From: Leptospira fletcheri
GTDB taxonomy: Bacteria; Spirochaetota; Leptospiria; Leptospirales; Leptospiraceae
Reading direction: 5' to 3'
DNA: 64,000 nt
Assembly (NCBI RefSeq): GCF_004769195.1
Contig: NZ_RQET01000004.1
Coordinates: 620,001 to 684,000 of the forward strand
Position 1 is the first letter of the stretch, and each line of letters begins with the position of its first letter. Shown here one piece after another: positions 41,396 through 49,634 of this stretch. The notes under the pieces were generated by a model, which had not been told where the DNA came from, did not search any database, and worked only from the letters and a program-made list of their open reading frames with translations. The translations under genes and the position numbers were made by a program.

Positions 41396-42931
41396 ATGAA
41401 GACCCGCGCTCGGATTCTATTCTTATTCTGCCTTTTTGCGCTAACCGGTATAGCGGACGCTCAACAGCAGGAAGTTTTGCGTGCGGATACCGAAATGTAC
41501 GGTGTTGCAGGTTCCATAAACGTGGAAATTCTAAAGGACGGTAAATCCGTTCGGATCATCTGGGAACCTCCCCGAGAGACGGGCGAGATCATCGTCGCTA
41601 GGAGTCCTAGCGTGATTGATGTTCCCGAAAAATGCTATATCGCGGATTCTCTGGGTAAATTTCCGAGCGGGATTGCGAACGGCGTAAATCAAATTTACGA
41701 TTATAATCTCCGACCGGGGACGTATTATTATGCGGTTGTATTATCCCATCACGTCCGAAAAAAAGATCTCAAACTCGTCGCAAATAGGAACTTTACTACG
41801 ATTCCGATCGTGATAGAACAAACCAAAGACAACTCGAATCCGCCTACCGAGGATGATAAGAGGAAAAGTCTTGCTGACGATGCGCGTGTGACGGACATTT
41901 CGGTAAAACGGGAAGGGAAATATCTTCGAGTCTCCTGGGAACCGATCCGAGCGGGGCTTTCAGGAGAAACCATCTACACGGTGTATCGATCTGCGGAGCC
42001 GCTTTCTAGTCTAAGTCTGATGCGCAAGGCGGAAAAGTTAGCCGAAGTCTCCCATCCCGAAAACACCTTTTTAGATCAGGATCTCCATAAGTCCCAGACT
42101 TTATATTACGGAGTTTCCGTTAAGCAGGGATTGAAAGAAGTCATTCCGCTGATACAGAACCAATCTTTTGTCCGTCAATTTTACGTTTATGATCAGGACA
42201 AAAGAAAGCCTCCGGGGCAGGATGATTCCGTCACTCGACCGGACTATTCTTTCGACGAAATGCACGTGAAAGATTTGAATGCGGCTACCGTAGACGGTGG
42301 ATTCCGATTGGATTGGAAGGCTCCGGAGAATCCGGATGAAAATACGATCTATTCCGTTTATCAAGCCGCCAAACCTTTGTCAGGTGGTCTCGCCACCTTT
42401 TTGGGCGGAAACGTCAGAAAATTAGGGGAGGTTTCCCATCCGGAAACGAGCGTAATGGTCCGGATGAAACCCTCCAAAAGTACCGTATATTTCGGTGTCA
42501 CGGTCAAACGCGGAGACAAGGAAGATTTTACCCTTTCGCAAGATAGTTCTTATGTAGCAGTCGCAGGCTCGGGAGAAGGACAAACGGCCGAACAGGAAGC
42601 CAATAAGGAACCGACATCCGACAACGGAAATAAAAATTCTCTGGCAGGAAATTCTTTGTCGGATGAGGAATTGAATCGGATCCTAAAAGCGACGTATTGG
42701 AAAAAGGATTTTTCGGAAGCGATTCGACAGTTGGCTGCATATGAACAAGTCGAGAACCCAGATCTCCGCGGAAAGGCGAAATTTTTTGTCGGCCTGTCTT
42801 ATTATAATAGCGGAGAATACAGAAGGGCACTGCAATATTTCGTTCAAAAAGAAGTGAAATCCTATAACCCGGATCGGACCGAGTTTTGGACCAAGCATTG
42901 TCTCGCAAAGATCGGCGGAGGAAGGCATTGA
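41396..42931 (+). CDS. Exported repeat protein of unknown function
   Basis: The 511-residue protein has a signal peptide (about residues 1-23, ending ADAQQQ). Three homologous beta-rich segments follow, each of about 120 residues with SVRIIWEPPRETGEIIVAR, LRVSWEPIRAGLSGETIYTV and FRLDWKAPENPDENTIYSV. These look like fibronectin type III-like repeats. The C-terminal 90 residues contain a TPR-like helical pair. It leads a two-gene operon with a TPR protein whose start overlaps its stop. Function unknown. Confidence 0.75.
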   Translation: MKTRARILFLFCLFALTGIADAQQQEVLRADTEMYGVAGSINVEILKDGKSVRIIWEPPRETGEIIVARSPSVIDVPEKCYIADSLGKFPSGIANGVNQIYDYNLRPGTYYYAVVLSHHVRKKDLKLVANRNFTTIPIVIEQTKDNSNPPTEDDKRKSLADDARVTDISVKREGKYLRVSWEPIRAGLSGETIYTVYRSAEPLSSLSLMRKAEKLAEVSHPENTFLDQDLHKSQTLYYGVSVKQGLKEVIPLIQNQSFVRQFYVYDQDKRKPPGQDDSVTRPDYSFDEMHVKDLNAATVDGGFRLDWKAPENPDENTIYSVYQAAKPLSGGLATFLGGNVRKLGEVSHPETSVMVRMKPSKSTVYFGVTVKRGDKEDFTLSQDSSYVAVAGSGEGQTAEQEANKEPTSDNGNKNSLAGNSLSDEELNRILKATYWKKDFSEAIRQLAAYEQVENPDLRGKAKFFVGLSYYNSGEYRRALQYFVQKEVKSYNPDRTEFWTKHCLAKIGGGRH

Positions 42932-44076
42932 ACCGTTCCATCATATTAGTAACCGGATTCTTATTCATATGCGCCGGTTTACTGACCGGTATTTATACCG
43001 CATTGATTCAGGAGAACGACGGCGGAAACAGAAGCGTTCTCGAAAAGATACGGGAAGGCGAGGAGTATCTTAAACATTCCAACGCTAAATCCACCGAAAA
43101 AGCTTTGGATATTTTCTCCGAACTTTCCGCTAAAGAACTTCCGACCCAATTCGTTTTCCGTATAAAATACGATCTAGGCAGAGCATTAGAAAAAACGAAC
43201 GATAAAATGTTGGCCCTAGGTATATATCGAGAGTTGAATCAGAAGGATGATCTTTCCCGTGAGGAGAGAGCGAAAGTCGCCTACGGGCTCGGCAATCTGT
43301 TGTTGAAATTGAATCGGGACGAGGAAGGAAAGGGGCATTTGGAGGAAGTATTACGGATTTCCGGAGATAATAAACTGCGCTCCAACGCTCTTTCCGCTAT
43401 CGCCGATTATTATATGAAGAAAGGAAACTATGAACTCTCCAGAAAGAATTACGTTCTCGCGTTACAAGAGGATCCGGAAAACGTAAAGGCTCGGGTTCGC
43501 TGGGGAAAATCTCTACGGAAAATGGGCCGGGACTGGTCCGCATACGACGTCTACGAAGATTACGTACAAGCTGATGCTTACTTCGACAAAGATAAGAGTT
43601 CCGTGGATTCCGAATTCAGGACGGGATTGCTGGAGAAAGGAAGGCAACTTTATTTCCGTAAACAATATTACGGAGCGATCGATGCTCTGAAAAAAGCTCT
43701 TGATCTAGGGGTCAGCGAAAAAGCCAGGGAACAGGCTTGGTATTTTATCGCGGAGAGTTACGATTCACTAGGCAAATCGGATTCCGCATTACAATATTTG
43801 AATAAGATTTTGGAAAACTCCGATTCCACTATGGACCAGACCGCTTTATTCCGGAAAGGGACCATTTATTTTAGACGAGGAAATTACGAAAAGGCTGCGT
43901 CCATATTCCAGGAAGCGAACGACAGGAATCATGACAATGCACTCGGTAGGAAAGCCGCAGCATGGAAGAAAGAGGCTCTGGATCAGATCGAGGACGATTT
44001 GAATTACAGGGACGGAAGTTCCGCAAAAGCGAAGCCCGCGCAAGATGATTCCACGGACGACGACTGGAAATACTAG
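42928..44076 (+). CDS. Membrane-anchored TPR protein
   Basis: The 382-residue protein has an N-terminal anchor (about residues 4-26, IILVTGFLFICAGLLTGIYTAL) and TPR repeats through most of its length (ALGIYRELNQKDD, NYVLALQEDPENVKARVRWGK, IDALKKALDLGVSEKAREQAW, AASIFQEAND). I chose the TTG at 42928, which overlaps the previous stop and has GGAGGAAGG upstream, instead of a TTG 14 codons earlier without a site. It converges with a metalloenzyme gene with a four-base overlap. Confidence 0.8.
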   Translation: MNRSIILVTGFLFICAGLLTGIYTALIQENDGGNRSVLEKIREGEEYLKHSNAKSTEKALDIFSELSAKELPTQFVFRIKYDLGRALEKTNDKMLALGIYRELNQKDDLSREERAKVAYGLGNLLLKLNRDEEGKGHLEEVLRISGDNKLRSNALSAIADYYMKKGNYELSRKNYVLALQEDPENVKARVRWGKSLRKMGRDWSAYDVYEDYVQADAYFDKDKSSVDSEFRTGLLEKGRQLYFRKQYYGAIDALKKALDLGVSEKAREQAWYFIAESYDSLGKSDSALQYLNKILENSDSTMDQTALFRKGTIYFRRGNYEKAASIFQEANDRNHDNALGRKAAAWKKEALDQIEDDLNYRDGSSAKAKPAQDDSTDDDWKY

Positions 44077-45071
44077 ATAGAAGTTTTGGAATCCGCCATT
44101 TCGGATTCCCCGGAAACTTTGATGAATTCCTCTTCGGACATCGCCAATTCTATACCCAGACAATCGTAGATCGCATGGGGAATATCTTTTAATTGCAGGA
44201 TCTTATCCTTCATTTGCTCCGTGTATCTACCGTACAGGATCGTCGGAACCGAATTTAAAGTATGAACGTCGACGCTTAAATCTTCCAGATTACCGTGATC
44301 CGAGGTTAAGATGAGTTGGTCCTCCTCCGGATCCATGGCCTCTAACACGCCTAAAAGGAATTCTTCCAAATCCTCGATGCAACGTTCCGCACCGGTCCAA
44401 CTCATTTTATGTCCGACTTTATCGGTTAAAAAATATTCGTATATGCACAATGTATGATCCGCTCTTACTGCCGGTACGATCTCCTTTCCCGTTTTGTATG
44501 GATCCTGTTTTTCCAGGATCGGATCCTCTTTGTCTATATAATCGCGGCCGAATTTTCGAAGGAAATCTCTGCTGATATCCATATATAACCCTTTTCCGGC
44601 TCGTAAATCGTCCATTCCTTTCAGGGATTTATTTCCGGCCAATTGGATCAAAGTGGAAGCCGAAACTTGACGCGGGTTTTTCTTTACGTGCTCCGTAAAT
44701 CCGGGGGTATAGCAGTTCAGTAGGTCGGCCTTAAAGCCACGCTCTTCCAGAATTTTCACGATGGAATATTTGGCGATGATGCGTTTCAGTGTGAAGGTGG
44801 GAAAACCGCTCATGTGCCGGTTTAAGACGCGACATGCGTTGATTCCCGTCCAGAGAGAAGTTTGGCCTGTGGCGCTTTGCGGGAGTCCCTTGATTCCCAT
44901 AGACGCGTCTGTCCTCAAGTAGACCAATTCTCTTAAGCGAGGTGGGGAATCTGGCGGGAGGTTTTTTCCTCCTAGGGGGAGAAAAATCCCCTTTGCATAT
45001 CTGGAAAAAGGGTTTTTTTCCGGGTCGTTTTCCCCGAATCCGATCCCATCGATAAAAACGTAAAAAATCAT
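44073..45071 (-). CDS. Alkaline-phosphatase-superfamily metalloenzyme
   Basis: The 332-residue protein has the metal ligands and nucleophile of the alkaline phosphatase / phosphoglycerate mutase superfamily: VFIDGIGFG (Asp), SATGQTSLWTG (nucleophile Thr or Ser), TDKVGHKMSW (Asp, His), LTSDHGNLEDLS (Asp, His) and VHTLNSVP (His). The GQTSL motif and DHGN arrangement are those of iPGM- and phosphopentomutase-like enzymes, but the protein is shorter, so the substrate is uncertain. I chose the ATG at 45071; a TTG upstream adds 13 residues that do not resemble the family. Confidence 0.82.
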   Translation of the reverse strand: MIFYVFIDGIGFGENDPEKNPFSRYAKGIFLPLGGKNLPPDSPPRLRELVYLRTDASMGIKGLPQSATGQTSLWTGINACRVLNRHMSGFPTFTLKRIIAKYSIVKILEERGFKADLLNCYTPGFTEHVKKNPRQVSASTLIQLAGNKSLKGMDDLRAGKGLYMDISRDFLRKFGRDYIDKEDPILEKQDPYKTGKEIVPAVRADHTLCIYEYFLTDKVGHKMSWTGAERCIEDLEEFLLGVLEAMDPEEDQLILTSDHGNLEDLSVDVHTLNSVPTILYGRYTEQMKDKILQLKDIPHAIYDCLGIELAMSEEEFIKVSGESEMADSKTSI

Positions 45072-45133
45072 CTTATGTATGCCTAGCGACGAATTCGAAG
45101 ATCCCGACAATTAGACTGATCGGATCGGACGGA

Positions 45134-46165
45134 TTGGCCGATACTAAAATAGTGAACCCTCGTTTTCGAAGCAGGCGGATTCGGATCCTTTCCCTGATCT
45201 TGCTATGTCCTATTCTTCTTTCCATTCCTTTTTTTCCCGCCGCTTGGAAGGAATCCCTTTTCTTTTCTCCCGTCCAGATTCTGAATCGAGCCTACCTCGT
45301 AAAAAAAGAGAAGTTTGCGGAAGAACTCCTAAATCGATTTACGGATACATATTACGATTTCGGGCTAAGAATCGAATATATCATTCGGAAATATCCGTAT
45401 TCGAATACGGAAAATCGCGTCGGGGACATAGGTAGAGAGTTACTTTTGTCGAATCATTTGGACTTCGTACGAATTTACGAATCTTCCTTTCGGCTTGCCT
45501 ATTCTTCCGACACTGTGAAGCCGATTTTTCAGGTCGATTTAAGATTGGGAGGATTGGAGATTCGCCCCGGCGAGTGGGCTGTAGATGGACAAGGGGATCT
45601 TCTCTACCGGACTTCCGACGGCCTTTTCTATTTCCAAATGTCTAAGGAAGACGCAGATCGCATCGTTGCCGAATCCAAGGCGACCCGCAGATCGTATCTT
45701 CCTAGTTTTGCCTACGACGGATTTTTGTACATAGCCTTCCAAAGAAAAGGACAACAATTCGATCTTCTGGAAACGAACCTGGCTCCCACCGCTTCCGTAT
45801 TGCCCGGTAAAGACGCCCGTTTGAATTCTTTTGTCGACGATGAATCTGCAGGCTCCGAGATTTATTCCTCCGTTTTGAAATCTTCCGAGAGAAAAACCTT
45901 CTCTGAAGGAGTGACTTGGCAAAGATTTAGAAAGGGGTCCATCGAATTATTTTTGAATTCTCCGCAGCCGCCTCGGCCACAGCAGTTGTTATCTATTTTA
46001 GGTGCTCTAGGCGCTTCCTTTTTGGCTTTGCTCGGAGGTTTGTTGGGGGGAAGCCTTTACGGCTCTTTAAAGAACGAGGCCAGATTTACGGAGAGGGAGA
46101 GTCGATTGAGGCTGAAATTGAATCTTGCGGACATCTTGTCTAAAATTCGGGGTGAAAATCGATGA
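45134..46165 (+). CDS. Two-helix membrane protein with large periplasmic domain (sensor-like)
   Basis: The 343-residue protein has an N-terminal helix (about 18-36), a periplasmic domain of about 240 residues and a second helix (about 288-312, SILGALGASFLALLGGLLGGSLYG), ending in a short basic cytoplasmic tail. This is a sensor topology without an output domain. The start is TTG with GGACGGA upstream. Its last codon overlaps the next start (ATGA), so the two proteins are probably partners. I do not recognise a family. Confidence 0.65.
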   Translation: MADTKIVNPRFRSRRIRILSLILLCPILLSIPFFPAAWKESLFFSPVQILNRAYLVKKEKFAEELLNRFTDTYYDFGLRIEYIIRKYPYSNTENRVGDIGRELLLSNHLDFVRIYESSFRLAYSSDTVKPIFQVDLRLGGLEIRPGEWAVDGQGDLLYRTSDGLFYFQMSKEDADRIVAESKATRRSYLPSFAYDGFLYIAFQRKGQQFDLLETNLAPTASVLPGKDARLNSFVDDESAGSEIYSSVLKSSERKTFSEGVTWQRFRKGSIELFLNSPQPPRPQQLLSILGALGASFLALLGGLLGGSLYGSLKNEARFTERESRLRLKLNLADILSKIRGENR

Positions 46166-48399
46166 TCGGATCAAAATTACGCGTACTTCTCGCTTTTGCC
46201 TGTCTGTTTTCGGTGCTCGTCTTTTGGGTTGAGCCTTATTTCCCCGACGGCGTTTATTACCGATCTAAGCTCAAGACGGCGTTCACGTCGTTTAACAAAA
46301 ATCTTGTAAACTTGGAACGTGAAATACGGATTGGCGATCCGAGCCTATTGGATACGCAAAATCTACCGGTGCCCGTACGAAAATTCGCCATATGGGATTC
46401 TTTGGACAAGACGGGCTCTGCTCCCGAGTTCGAAACTCTCGCGATAAAGCAGCTATTGATCCAAGCTTGGGAAGGAAAGACGAGCCGACTTTTGAATCTG
46501 GAGGGGGAGCCGGTATTCTTTGTTCCGATTTATGATAAGCAACTCGCGGTTTTGGCCGTCTTGGACAAGGATAAATTCTATTTCGACGTAGAAGGTCGGA
46601 GCGAATATTTTTTTCCGGAACTGAAAATCGGATCTTTTAAAGAATGGGGCTCTCGGAAAAGGGGAGCCGACCCGATTCGAATTTCGGAGGACTTACTTCT
46701 CTCTTTAAAGGAGAACGGCAATGATTTCCAGGCAGTTACCATAGGGGAAACCGAATACAGGGCTTATTATTTATCTTTTCCCGAAAACCAATCCGCGTTT
46801 ATACAGGGTTTTTTTCTTCTCGTTCCGGAAGTAAATTCCAAACTTTTAATGTTTTTTCCTCTATTATTCGCGGCTTTGCTGACTCTGGATCTTGCGATAT
46901 TTTTCCTAAGAAGAAGATCGACTAGATCCCTGCATAAAAATTCGGATATCGCTCGGCTGACGAAATTGTTATCGGAGAGAATCGCGGAGGAAACTCTGAA
47001 GAAGATCGAATCGGCCCGATCTTCGGCACCGGCGGAAATTCCGTCGCCTTCCCCTCCGGTATACGAAACGGTGAATTTATCCGGCGATACGTTCTATGTT
47101 TTGCCTTTCGATCTTCCAAAGGATTCCTTTCTGACTCCGAAATTTTTACGAGAACCGAAACACCGAGTCGCGGGATCGGCAGCGTATCCGATACCCGAAT
47201 TGGTTTCCGTAGCGGAACCTTCGACGGATTTCGTGGAAACGATCCAAAGGAAAAGGGACTCCATTTTTACGGACGAATTGGCAAGGCTCGTGGATAAGGT
47301 TCGATCCGGAAGCGTGGAGGAAATTCCGGCGACGGAGGAGAAACCGAAAGATAGCGGACTCCTCGCGAAAGCCCTGCGAGTGAGCGGACTCGCAGAGATC
47401 GGATTGAAGGCCGCCAGGGGGATCGCTCTCCAACATAAATCCAGATTTTTTCTTTGGGCCAGAGCTTGGTGGGGAATACGCAAGACGGATCCGAACGAGG
47501 AAATTGCCCTTTCGGAACGTTTCCGTACTTGGTTGGACGAACAACCGATCCGGGAAAAGAGAAAAGTCCTGGAGGTTCTAGACGAAATTCACCAAGGTTT
47601 GGATTCCTCTTCCTCTTCGCTTTTGAAGTATTATCTGACGATCTTTTCGTCGTATCATCTGAAATCCTTCACCATCCATTTCTATGACAGGAGAAAGGGA
47701 GCATATCTTCCCGTGGTCACGTCGGGAATGCAACCGTACACGAGGCAAAATATGATATTCCTGTACGGGGATCAGTTTTTGGGGGAAGAGAACAATCAGG
47801 TTTCTATTATAGACGTTACGGAGGAACGTAGAAACGATCATTTCTTCCGGAAAAAATTCGATCCTGCGGATTTGGACGGAGTGATTCGGATCGTGTCTTT
47901 TCCTTTGTTCAAGTCCGGTTTGGATTTTCGATTTTTTCTGTTGTTTCCCGATCCTCCGAATTCCGATTTTGCCGACCGAATCCTGGAATCCGTGGAACGA
48001 TCCATCGATCCCGTGGAGGAAGCATTTCTGCAACTCGAGATAGAGCATGCCTCCCACGCGATCCAGGACAAACGAGACCTTGTTCAGATTCAGTTCCTAT
48101 TACTTCGCTGGGCGACTCACGGCGAAAGAAGTCGATGCAATCTGTTTAAGATTCGATTGAAAGGACAAAGGGATTATGATTCCGCCGAAAAATGGAGAAA
48201 GACGGTTCTGGAACGAGTACAACCTTTGCTAGGAGCCGAGGACTATGCGTTCGGGGTATCCCCGAGCGAGATATTCGTTCTTTCTCGGGAGGAAATGAAA
48301 GAAAGTCTTTCCGAAATTTTGGAACAGACAGGCGAGAGCTGGGAAATCGTACCTATGCCTTATCCCGAAGGCGGTAAGAATCTTTACACGTACATTTGA
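46162..48399 (+). CDS. Large two-helix protein with GAF-like and degenerate cyclase-like C-terminus
   Basis: The 745-residue protein has a helix at residues 5-23, a periplasmic region to about 228, a second helix (about 230-252, LLMFFPLLFAALLTLDLAIFFL) and a large cytoplasmic part. The region about 500-640 has GAF-like features (SYHLKSFTIHFYDRRKGAYL, SIIDVTEERRNDHFFRKKF). The final 110 residues (SRCNLFKIRLKG ... LERVQPLLGAEDYAFGVSPSEIFVLS) recall a degenerate GGDEF domain without its motif. These assignments are by eye and tentative. It is coupled to the preceding sensor-like gene. Confidence 0.65.
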   Translation: MIGSKLRVLLAFACLFSVLVFWVEPYFPDGVYYRSKLKTAFTSFNKNLVNLEREIRIGDPSLLDTQNLPVPVRKFAIWDSLDKTGSAPEFETLAIKQLLIQAWEGKTSRLLNLEGEPVFFVPIYDKQLAVLAVLDKDKFYFDVEGRSEYFFPELKIGSFKEWGSRKRGADPIRISEDLLLSLKENGNDFQAVTIGETEYRAYYLSFPENQSAFIQGFFLLVPEVNSKLLMFFPLLFAALLTLDLAIFFLRRRSTRSLHKNSDIARLTKLLSERIAEETLKKIESARSSAPAEIPSPSPPVYETVNLSGDTFYVLPFDLPKDSFLTPKFLREPKHRVAGSAAYPIPELVSVAEPSTDFVETIQRKRDSIFTDELARLVDKVRSGSVEEIPATEEKPKDSGLLAKALRVSGLAEIGLKAARGIALQHKSRFFLWARAWWGIRKTDPNEEIALSERFRTWLDEQPIREKRKVLEVLDEIHQGLDSSSSSLLKYYLTIFSSYHLKSFTIHFYDRRKGAYLPVVTSGMQPYTRQNMIFLYGDQFLGEENNQVSIIDVTEERRNDHFFRKKFDPADLDGVIRIVSFPLFKSGLDFRFFLLFPDPPNSDFADRILESVERSIDPVEEAFLQLEIEHASHAIQDKRDLVQIQFLLLRWATHGERSRCNLFKIRLKGQRDYDSAEKWRKTVLERVQPLLGAEDYAFGVSPSEIFVLSREEMKESLSEILEQTGESWEIVPMPYPEGGKNLYTYI

Positions 48400-48421
48400 T
48401 CCGGTCGGGATCGGGATTCCC

Positions 48422-49018
48422 ATGCTCAAAATTTTTTTTGCCGCCTTTGCCATCGTCTTCGTTTCTGGTCCTTTGGTTTCCCAGGAGGAAAACCGCAGAG
48501 AATGGAATAAGAACGCAAAACAGAAGATTTTGATCCTGCATCAAAGCGGACAGGAAGCTCAGAGTCTCCCTTTTTTGGAGGAATATGTTAGAAAGAATCC
48601 GGCCGAATTGATGTTCAGATTGTATTTGGCCAGGGCATTACTTTGGAGGTCCGATCTAGAATTGCCTAAGTACGACGAAGACGTTTTTTCCAGAATGGAA
48701 AAAACGAAGCGGATCCGGGACAACTATCTAAGATCGGCCGGCATCTTCGAAGAGTCTCTCGACCGTCTTTCTAAAATCTCTCCGCGGGATCCGGATCTAG
48801 GAAAATGGTTTTTTTTGTGGGCGTTGGCGGAGTGGTATGCCGGGCGGGAGGACAGGGCCATTCAGATTTTCCGCAAATCCTTCAAATACGATTTTCGTTT
48901 AAACCAAGCGAATTATAATATAGGGGCGATCTACGAAAGTTTGGGACAACTTAAAGATTCTCGTATTTATTTCGGAACGTACTTGAAAAACGAAAAGGAG
49001 CTGAAAGAAGAGGAGTGA
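48422..49018 (+). CDS. Exported TPR-like protein
   Basis: The 198-residue protein has a signal peptide (about residues 1-20, ending GPLVSQEE) and three helical TPR-type repeats (ELMFRLYLARALLWR, WFFLWALAEWYAGREDRAIQIFRK, QANYNIGAIYESLGQLKDSRIYFG). Its stop codon overlaps the ATG of the next gene (GTGATGG), so translation is coupled to the RHH-like gene, an unusual combination. Confidence 0.72.
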   Translation: MLKIFFAAFAIVFVSGPLVSQEENRREWNKNAKQKILILHQSGQEAQSLPFLEEYVRKNPAELMFRLYLARALLWRSDLELPKYDEDVFSRMEKTKRIRDNYLRSAGIFEESLDRLSKISPRDPDLGKWFFLWALAEWYAGREDRAIQIFRKSFKYDFRLNQANYNIGAIYESLGQLKDSRIYFGTYLKNEKELKEEE

Positions 49019-49221
49019 TGGCACGCGTAGAACGCCGATTCCAAATGCTCCTGACCGAGGAAGAATTCGAACTATTGAGGAGAGAGGCGAGCGAAAGAGA
49101 AATGTCCGCTTCCGAATTGCTTAGGACCTGCTTTCGAAACGAAATTTTCCGCTCCGACACATATCGTCGATTGGAAGCGTTAAAAGAACTGGCCCAGATC
49201 TATTCCGGAACCGAGATTTGA
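49018..49221 (+). CDS. Small ribbon-helix-helix-like protein
   Basis: The 67-residue protein looks like an RHH transcription factor or antitoxin: a short basic strand (VERRFQMLLTEEEFELL) followed by two helices with MSASELLRTCFRNEIF, matching the usual second-helix pattern. The next gene, overlapping by four bases, encodes a PIN-like protein, which supports a toxin-antitoxin-type pair. Autoregulation is inferred. Confidence 0.65.
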   Translation: MARVERRFQMLLTEEEFELLRREASEREMSASELLRTCFRNEIFRSDTYRRLEALKELAQIYSGTEI

Positions 49222-49634
49222 AGTTACTTCTCGCTAAAAATTCCTTTTATACCTTGCTTTTAGGCGAATCAAAAGCTAAGAAAGAGATCCAAAATGCGCT
49301 TGAAGCGCTTACTAAAAAAAACGCGTTGTTTTGCGTTTCTTTAGCGTCCGTCCAAGCGATTCTTTCCATGGAACGCGACTTTTCGCGAAGGGAAATTCTT
49401 TGGGCGCAGTCCAAAAATTTTTTCGCCGAAATCCTTCCGGTCAAAAAGGAGGAAATCTCCCTTGCATTAAAACTGTCCGCCTCGGCGGACTTGAACTGGG
49501 AGGAGTGGTTGGACGTGGCTTCCGCATCCCTTTCCGACCTAGACGGAATTTTATCTCTGGATTCCCGGTACAGAAAACAGACTTTGATGAAAGTTCTACT
49601 CGCTGAGGAAATAGACCTCGACGGGGTCGCTTAA
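49218..49634 (+). CDS. Degenerate PIN-like protein
   Basis: The 138-residue protein follows the RHH-like gene with a TTGA overlap and has the predicted fold rhythm of a PIN toxin: an LLLAKNSFYTLLL first strand, a middle helix with FCVSLASVQAIL, EILPVKKEEISLALKLSASADLNWEEWLDVASASL and a final LSLDSRY. The first-strand Asp and the next acidic residue, which normally bind metal, are missing. It may be an inactive toxin, a divergent nuclease or another partner protein. It overlaps the convergent gene by 39 bases. Confidence 0.55.
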   Translation: MKLLLAKNSFYTLLLGESKAKKEIQNALEALTKKNALFCVSLASVQAILSMERDFSRREILWAQSKNFFAEILPVKKEEISLALKLSASADLNWEEWLDVASASLSDLDGILSLDSRYRKQTLMKVLLAEEIDLDGVA

